Shown piece by piece: positions 57,301-64,000 of a DNA stretch of 64,000 nucleotides. Under the pieces are notes generated by a model, which was given only the letters and a program-made list of their open reading frames with translations, ran no database searches and had not been told where the DNA came from. The first letter of the stretch is position 1. Every line of letters starts with the position of its first letter. The position numbers and the translations under genes were made by a program. This DNA is from Mixophyes australis (Eukaryota > Chordata > Amphibia > Anura > Limnodynastidae), in NCBI GenBank assembly GCA_036250195.1, contig JAVHZZ010000008.1, positions 13,964,434-14,028,433 of the forward strand. The letters run 5' to 3'.

Positions 57301-57540
57301 GCTGTTTTACAGTTTGACATGTGCAGTAATCTGTGCTCCATCCGTATTGTTTCCCTGGCAACTCTTGGGAGTAAAGTTATTCTGATAAAGGACAAAAAGC
57401 TCAAATGATCATTCATAGCATGTCAGTTATGCTTGCTGCATCCAGTACAGAGCATTTATGTTACCTAGGAGACTTACAAGGCATGCCCACAAGCTCCAAC
57501 TCCTGTAATGCCCCAGAATTTTGCAAAGTAGACATGCTTA
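54368..57540. other. Long AT-rich non-coding stretch
   Basis: No gene or complete repeat. The segment 54880-55160 (for example TAATTCATTAATTTCGACAT, AATTGATAATTAAGTGG) is homeodomain-site-rich and repeat-free, a candidate conserved element. At 56830-56990 GTCTGCATTATACAGGGG-like phrases recur about five times in degenerate form (GGTCTG...TTATACA). Confidence 0.35.
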
Positions 57541-57885
57541 TGAGCGCTGTGGCTTAGTGGCTAGCACTTCTGCCTCACAGCACTGGGGACATGAGTTTGA
57601 TTCCTGACCATGGCCTTATCTGTGTAGAGTTTGTATGTTCTCCCCGTGTTTGCGTGAGTTTCCTCCAGGTGCTCCGGTTTCCTCCCATACTCCAAAAACA
57701 TACTTGTAGGGTAATTGGCTGCCATTAAATTGTTTTTAGTCTTTCTTGGTCTATGTGTGTGTGTATATTAGGGAATTTAGACTATAAGCTCCAATGGGGC
57801 AGGGACTGATGTGAGTGAGTTCTCTGTACAGCGCTGCGGAATTAGTGGTGCTATATAAATAGCTGATGATGATGATGATGAGTGG
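57541..57885 (+). mobile_element. tRNA-headed SINE, copy H (near full length)
   Basis: TGTGGCTTAGTGGCTAGCAC head (5' bases degenerate), CTCCCCGTGTTTGCGTGAGT body, GGTGCTATATAAATAGCTGA and a TGATGATG tail. Confidence 0.88.
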
Positions 57886-60512
57886 CTATTAACTTTTTAA
57901 AACAATAGGTAGATATCATGTTTAGTTCTGTATAAACACATCAGTTATGTAGACCATGACACAGAAAATAAACATAATTCTCTATGGCATTTGTACTTAC
58001 GCTGTTTCCGCATAGCAAAAGTTTAAAGCCACAATCCCCACCAATGTATTTAACATAATCACTGTGGTTACTTGTAAGAAGCCATGTGGAGTTGATCTTT
58101 TTTCCTTAGGGTTAGGGCTCGTGTTGCTATTAATGATTTACAGTACTCTAAGCTTCATGACTACCATGGCAATCAGTCATTTGACATATGATATAATGGA
58201 CAGAATACCCCACATCCCACTTCCTTACTTTGCCATCACATGACAACCAAGGAGATGGGTGACTGACTGGATCAGGTTATACTCATGGGGAGAGCTCATT
58301 TACAGGTGGACACATTTCTGCTCTGAAAGTACATAGGAAATCACACACATATAAAAGTGTATTTACATTTATATGATGAGTCTGACATGTCTCAAGATAC
58401 ATCTAACGCAAATACAGTATTTACGCCATACACACAAAATGTAGATATGTGTGGCTTAACAGTGTTAATTGTACATTTCAAAGTCATATCACTGTACCAC
58501 AATATACAGTAATAATGTAATAAAGTGTCATATACTCTAGAGAGAATATTGTTTTGACAGTAATTAATAACGCAAAAGTTGCGTAATTAAACTGTTATAA
58601 ACTGCAATTAAATGCAAACACCTCCACATCTGTTGTTTTCGTCTTTAAAAATCAAATAGGAATCTTCTTTCTTTCAGTAGTACAAATAAAAATATAAATT
58701 AAGTGATACGAAAAGATGGCCACAAATAGATAGTGAATAGATAGTCATTGTCACGGTTTTGACACAATCAGTGGTTAAAATATAAAAGATAACTTGCTGT
58801 ATTTCACTGTGGGCAAGATCAGGAGGTGATAACTTACTAGGCTGACGAATGTAACCTGCCCATATGCTGTCTGCTAGTGCCAGTATCTGGCTACATAGCA
58901 GGGGTTTTATATTCAGCCAGACTGGATGTATCAGCCTGGCAGATAACGTGTAGTCCACTGACCAAATGCCCTAAGCTTTAAATTGTATTTGTAGTCGCAC
59001 AGGACAGTATCTGTGAAGTCAAGTCCTCATGATACACGTAGAAAATGAATACATCAAGAAATTTTGGTCACAGCCCATACTTCCATAGGGCTCTGTATGT
59101 ATTGGGGAATGACATGTGTTTAAAATTAGAACATGATATGAAAGAATTGTCATATGCAAGGATCATCATGCCGTTGAAGATTTGTCCCATATGTCTGCTT
59201 ACCCTAGCACAAAAATCAGGAAATTACGTGTGTTTTTCTATTTATGCATTTCTCCTTTTAATTTTTAGAGACATTCACTCGCATAATTTTATACTAGTAT
59301 GTGTCGTTTTTATATCTTATTTTTTTTTTTATACCTTAAGCATTATGGCTATTGCGTCATATTAAATCCCATTTAATAAAATTCTGTCTTTGTGTTCTTA
59401 AAAAAAATCATGCGTTCAACAGCTTGGTTATTAAAATGCTATATAACTGAAATACAGAGGATAGTTTGGGTAACAGTAACTGTTGAATTAAGTTGACTTG
59501 TAGGAGGATGCGTCCATATCTAATTGTGTCACAGTTACGCAAACACGTCCTTACTGTTTTCGGTTTAATCTTGCCCACCCCTTTCTGCCTTTGTTCCGTC
59601 TGTCCAGGCATAAGGGGAGACCAGTCAATGATGAACACAAACCTGTACGGTCATGTGCATACGCATTTATTGGTGCGCTTGTGCAGTACAGAAATGTGTT
59701 TTGACTCTAAAATTAGCCCCTTTATGTTTTGTAGTGGTCACCATATAAACCTCCTTCACAGAGAGATTTTGAAAGGGAACACAGATATAAGAGAACCCGC
59801 AGTGTCGGCTTCATGTTACAAAGCTACAAAACTTGCTGTAAAAAGTCTTTGTGGATTGCAGCTTTGGTTTATTGTCTGATATATAATAAATGTGTTAGTT
59901 GCCATCACAAAGCATACCTTTGATGCCGCCTTGTGTTTGAGTCTCTTTACTCTTTATATTACCTGCTTACAGGGATCCTTGTATGGCAAAAGTTACTTTT
60001 CTCTGTACACTTCACTGTTATAATCACCAGGAGTTCTGTATTGTCACTTCCTTTTGCTATTATGACGGCCAATTATAGAGGCTACAGACCTAATTGACTG
60101 GAAATCTCAGCAGAGATAGGCAAAATAGACTTATTATCAGCTGATCATGAATGTCGGTCATATTTCAGGACGGGCTGAAAGTACATTTATAATTCCTCAT
60201 TGTATGCGCTCATCATTTAAGTGCACTAATTGTACCCTTCAGATCTGGAGGTTCAGGACTCTGTTTTTAATGCAAAATAGGTCATTTATTTCTATCAGCT
60301 ATTTTTTTGTTCTTTTAATAATGATTTAGCTGTGTTCTGAGTCTTTCTCAACGTAGTCATTGTTATCCCAAAGTGACATCTCAGATTATCCTAGTTAACT
60401 AATTTGCTAATATGTGTTACTAGGTGGGAATTAAAGAACGGTGTTTTGTGTTCTGGCTGCATCTTCTGATTACTGGGCAGAATCTCTTTATTGTCTGATT
60501 TTTAAAATCTTT
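57886..60512. other. Long non-coding stretch
   Basis: Short frames (for example 106 codons at 59045-59365, 128 codons at 59493-59879) show no domain, no codon bias and no splice context. No repeat family recognised. Confidence 0.4.
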
Positions 60513-60672
60513 GTACTGGATGGGGCTGGCTGGCAAATTTTAGCCTGTGGGGCGAGATTTTGCTTTTAAGGAACATTTTAAAGGAAAAAAAATGTAGGTA
60601 GCCCAGTGAACCAGCCCATGGTAGCTCACTAAGGGACTAGCCCGGATTCCAGATACCTCCCTGCCCCCCACT
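60513..60672 (+). repeat. Dispersed repeat shared with 17416-17570
   Basis: GGCTGGCAAATTTTAGCCTG, ATTTTAAAGGAAAAAAAATG, CCAGCCCATGGTAGCTCAC and TCCCTGCCCCCC follow the order of the copy at 17416. Confidence 0.65.
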
Positions 60673-61296
60673 TATTACCAGGATCTCTATACTGTTTTAT
60701 TATTTGTACAGTCTGAGTACTAGAATCCCTGTATCACATCTATCACTTGTAATGTTCTGTTTATAATTCAGCAGGCTCAGTTGATGTAGTGCTGTGGATA
60801 GTGGTGCTTCAGACATAACCTAAATTAATTCTATGTTATTCAGATTTAGTAAGAAGAACAGACATTGTTTACACAGGCAGTGAGCTAATGGCCCCTTTGT
60901 GAAAACAAAATAACTGCAGATTATATCCCGAGGTGTTAATTTAGTTACTTAGCACATCCTGTAACTTTTTAATCAGGCTAAACTTTCTGGGTCTTTACAA
61001 AAGGAGTGATAGATTGCTAGCTCTTTGGACAAATAGAAGAGGCAAACACATATTTCCAGTGTTGATACTTATTTGAATCATATCAGCATAGTTTTGTAAA
61101 GCAGTGTATTTGTCAGGGAATGCTGGGGGTACAAACAAGGACCAGGAGTATTTCCCTTTGCGGGATGGATAGTTATGATCTCCATTTTTTTTTTACTAGT
61201 GATTGTTCTCATTTGGGTTATTCTGTATTTTGTGACCATGGAGGATATATGGAGTAATCAAGGGTACTCAAAAACATTTTGCATATGTCAAAGTTA
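60673..61296. other. Non-coding stretch
   Basis: Nothing recognised. Confidence 0.4.
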
Positions 61297-61625
61297 TTAT
61301 GCTGGGCACAAATTTACAGAGTGATTCCTGATGTTTGGTATAGCACTCCAGTCTCACGTTGTCTCTTGAAAATGCAGAAACACAGTTGCTGACAGGTTCT
61401 TAAGAACTTCTTTCATAGCAACATCTGTAACTATGGAAATAATCAGTGTAGTTTAGAGTTTCCATAGCTACAGATTTTGCTTGGGAACTCAGTTCTTAAC
61501 AAATCTATCAAATGGCAAATTTGTTTGTGTGTTTCTGTGTTTTCAAGAGGTGTTATGAGGCAGAAGTGTTATTTAAATAATTAGCAGTGGTCCTAGTATC
61601 TTTTATTACCCAGCACAGTGATTTT
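61297..61625. mobile_element. Inverted-repeat element, degenerate
   Basis: TATGCTGGGCACA at the left is mirrored by CCCAGCACA at the right. Inside, GTCTCTTGAAAATGCAGAAACACA pairs with GTGTTTCTGTGTTTTCAAGAG, and CTGTAACTATGGAAA with TTTCCATAGCTACAG. Arms of about 150 nt, eroded. MITE-like. Confidence 0.55.
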
Positions 61626-61957
61626 ATGTAGGCAAAATCATTTTTGATTGGAGATCCCTGTTAAACATTCATAAGAACTTTGTTACTATGAGACTATCAT
61701 GTGGGCACAGAGCATTTTTTAACGCCCCAAAATGGGTGCTAATTACAAGCTGCAATCTTTGGATTGTGGCTTTTGATTGGTCCTTTCCCTTATCCCCACC
61801 CCACCCCTCTGACCTCTGGCTGGAGCTGTGAAAGGACTTCGGCTAGGGTTGGGGGAATTTACCTAGCTGATGTTAGTGCAACTTTAATATGATTTTAATA
61901 TTTGTACAATTATAGTCTTTCACTAGCAAAAATGCATTTGTAAGCGGCAGAGGAGTC

Positions 61958-62018
61958 ACACTTTGACCCTGGGCAAACTGGGCTACTGATGCCCCCAGTT
62001 TGCCCAGGGTCAAAGTGT
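61958..62018. repeat. 25-bp perfect hairpin with 11-nt loop
   Basis: ACACTTTGACCCTGGGCAAA begins the left arm (61958-61982); 61994-62018 is its exact complement. The outer bases GGAGTC and GACTCC extend the stem after a 4-nt bulge (GTGT). Confidence 0.93.
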
Positions 62019-62670
62019 GTGTGACTCCAAAATTAGTCCAATGCCTGATAATTATCCAACCTAAAATGATTGCATCATTTATAGACATGTTGATATTGTA
62101 GTTAGAAAACCGACCTTCATCGACCTCCATGTGCGTTCACCTTTTGACCACACTTACAGGTCCAAGTGATGTTGGAATTTAACTGTGAACGGCCAAGCTG
62201 GCCAGTGATTCTGTTTCTATGTGCTCAGGTCAAAAACCAGGGTCTGGCATTATGTGGCTGGCACTAGAGTAGGGTAACACTGGAAATTGTTCAACTGCGG
62301 CTTTCCTGTTTTCAGAGATTATTTCTTAGTGTGTTACTGTCCCCTCATGTCCGGGAGACTCTCGATTTAAGGGACGACCTCCTGGATACCTGAGCGAGCA
62401 GGAACTTGCGCTTACTTGCTGGTTTTCTCAGATAATGTACGCTCTTTATCTAGCACGTATCTTGTACAGAAAGATGCTTCCTCTCTGAACTATATTTATT
62501 GCCTTTTGATACATTTGAAATTTTATATCATATAACCTCTGTTTTCTCACAATTCAATGTTGTCTAACAACAACTGCACAATTCAACATAAAGTGTAATT
62601 TTGCTAAATTATTATATAGTTGTGGGGAGGTTATAGATCATCTCTTTCCAGCTGAACAAGGTTTTGTGTT
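62019..62670. other. Non-coding stretch with a CATACTTGCC-family fragment
   Basis: The segment 62345-62400 (CATGTCCGGGAGACTCTCGA, GACGACCTCCTGGATACCTG) is a fragment of the hAT MITE family. The rest is not recognised. Confidence 0.45.
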
Positions 62671-62818
62671 AAGCTGGGTACACACCTATGTAATCTTACT
62701 GCAGATGTGATTTTTGTAACGATTTCACCAACGATTGAATGTCCCAATGAGCATGTTGATTCCTGTGTACACACCTACACGAGTTACCTTCAGATCTGTG
62801 CTCTTCATCTGTCATAAC

Positions 62819-63151
62819 CATACTTACCTACTTTCTTCAGCTCCCTTCCGGGAGCCAGCCAGTGGAGGGGGGCGTGAGGGGGCGGGGCGGCCAAAATTGC
62901 GGCATTCGGCCCCGCCCCCTGTGACGTCATGACGCAAATTGCGTCATTTAACAGCGGGGGGCGGGGCTAAACACTGCGATTCATCGGGAATCGCTGCGTT
63001 TGGGATCTAATTCTGCCCACTTCACTAGGAAGTGGGCGCTTCCTAGTGAAGTGGGCAGAATTCGGGAGATTGCTACACTCGCCCGGGAGTCCGGGAGACT
63101 CTCGCAAAATGCGGGAGTCTCCCGGACATTCCGGGAGAGTTGGCAAGTATG
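62819..63151. mobile_element. CATACTTGCC-family hAT MITE with perfect 8-bp duplication
   Basis: CATACTTACCTACTTTCTTC to GGAGAGTTGGCAAGTATG, flanked by GTCATAAC on both sides (62811-62818, 63152-63159). GC-rich interior very similar to the copy at 37894, including AACACTGCGATTC/GAATCGCTGCGTTT and ACGTCATGACGC. Confidence 0.93.
63009..63062. repeat. 24-bp perfect inverted repeat inside the hAT MITE
   Basis: AATTCTGCCCACTTCACTAG begins the left arm (63009-63032), loop TGGGCG, right arm 63039-63062. The sister copy at 37894 has only one arm of this palindrome. Confidence 0.95.
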
Positions 63152-63249
63152 GTCATAACCATCTGCTTAAAAGATTGTGACCCTGCACACTCTACAGATA
63201 TCTGCCTATACTGCTGGTCATGAGTGCGTGCACACTGCCGTGCATCGTT

Positions 63250-63706
63250 CAGGGGCAAACGCAGGATTTGTATAGAGGGGTTTCCATTCCAAACTGCCAG
63301 TGGGCGTGGCCAGCATGCTTCAGACGTAGCTATAATTGTAGACAGTGCTTGGCTGCTCTCCAACTCTTCCTATCCCCATCATATATACGGGCAATGCTGC
63401 GTGCACTACTGTTAGGTGCACGCAGCTCTCTCTTTTCGAGCAGATACGTGTGAAGCGGGACATACCTCCCAACTGTGCCTACAATCAGGACAAAGTCCTG
63501 ACTGAGTGTGTCAGAACAGTTGACAGACTGTCCTGCTCTCTCCTACCTGTTCTTGCTGCTTTCATTACTTTTTGGGGAGAGATGGCTGTGAACAGTGCAG
63601 ACAGAAACGATCTGCACACAAGCTGCAAAGTGGCTGGTCCCGGGGCAGGATCCAGCCACCTCAAGCATACAGTATCCCAGGCTGGGAGGGGGGTTTTCCA
63701 GGCACT
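63250..63706. mobile_element. CAGGGGCAAACGCAGG-ended hAT-like MITE, copy 2, right end lost
   Basis: CAGGGGCAAACGCAGGATTT at the left; it shares GCTTGGCTGCTCTCCAACTC, ACTACTGTTAGGTGCACGCA and a GGGTTTTCCAGGCACTAG block with 36996-37289. A segment with CATACCTCCCAACTGTGCCT (63460-63560) is extra. It joins directly to a SINE fragment at 63707. Confidence 0.6.
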
Positions 63707-63850
63707 AGGGTCATGAGTTCAATTCCCAACCATGGCCTTATCTGTGAAACGTTTGTATGTTCTCCCCGTGTTTGTGTGGGTTTCCTCCGGGTGCTCCGGT
63801 TTCCTCCCACACTCAAAAAGCATACTGGTAGGTTAATTGGCTGCTATCAA
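63707..63850 (+). mobile_element. tRNA-headed SINE, copy I (middle part)
   Basis: GGTCATGAGTTCAATTCCCA, TGTTCTCCCCGTGTTTGTGT and GGTAGGTTAATTGGCTGCTA are present; the head and the L2-like tail are missing. Confidence 0.82.
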
Positions 63851-63981
63851 GTATTTGTGTGCTAGATAAAAAAACAGCCAGTATTTAACTTATGTGCAAA
63901 ATAGTAAACTCATTTGCACCCCTTGCATTGTGACATGGTTTTGCCAAGGAGAAAACTTATTATTTTTTTATGACTTACTTT

Positions 63982-64000
63982 CCTTAATGAATCAGGCCCA
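63982..64000. mobile_element. Right end of a TGATTCATTA-ended MITE at the window edge
   Basis: The window closes with CCTTAATGAATCAGGCCCA, the same end as at 17817 and 35302. The left end was not identified. Confidence 0.5.

Larger units (their letters stand above)
62671..63235 (+). mobile_element. GGGTACACAC-family MITE, interrupted by a hAT MITE
   Basis: It begins AAGCTGGGTACACACCTATG and resumes after 63159 with CATCTGCTTAAAAGATTGTG. The whole, minus the insert, aligns in order with the minus strand of 1335-1576. Confidence 0.82.

Noticed and set aside
59045..59879. 106- and 128-codon frames as exons
   Set aside because: Length is within chance for AT-rich sequence; no splice-site pairing or recognisable peptide.

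Overview
The window looks like a piece of an anuran (frog or toad) nuclear chromosome. The reasons are the dense, highly diverse transposon load, repeat families of a type I associate with frog genomes (about 175-bp hairpin elements ending in TTTACTAAA, elements ending in CATACTTGCC, MITEs ending in GGGTACACAC, a tRNA-headed SINE with an L2-like tail), Penelope-like, L1-like and L2/CR1-like LINE relics, and the near absence of long open frames. No bacterial operon, CRISPR array or phage is present. The species cannot be fixed from sequence alone.

Layout. 1-4.2 kb: L1-like 3' end, MITEs, an LTR-like promoter/poly(A) module and a long GATA-type microsatellite. 4.4-6.1 kb: the only convincing long protein frame, a 439-codon uninterrupted ORF on the minus strand whose product I do not recognise. 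7.5-9.9 kb: an L2/CR1-like LINE 3' end in which a 44-bp minisatellite has expanded to about 38 copies. 10-20 kb: mostly non-coding sequence with SINEs, a Tc1-like transposase relic, a 30-bp minisatellite and an 828-bp hAT-like element packed with hairpins. 20.8-26.1 kb: an array of minisatellites around a short CpG-rich block (21.67-21.96 kb) that resembles a promoter and first exon on the plus strand (ATG followed after 18 nt by a GT donor). Everything to its right may be the first intron of that gene. 29-33.5 kb: two decayed Penelope-like elements in opposite orientations. 34-35.3 kb: a three-level nested insertion (solo LTR in SINE in MITE). 38.5-39.4 kb: an 80-bp minisatellite. 41.9-42.3 kb: a repeat whose head matches the 5' end of U2 snRNA, split by a hairpin MITE. 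44.4-46.7 kb: a 2.3-kb hAT-like element with perfect 8-bp target duplications and several internal repeat arrays. 50.5-52.2 kb: a 55-bp minisatellite interrupted by a 0.9-kb insertion. 53.5-64 kb: MITEs, SINEs and long stretches of unremarkable AT-rich sequence.

No genes can be shown to work together here. The value of the window lies in transposon archaeology: several insertions can be proved from target-site duplications and, in some cases, from an empty copy of the same host repeat elsewhere in the window. Coordinates of repeat ends were read by eye and may be off by several bases where no target duplication is quoted.
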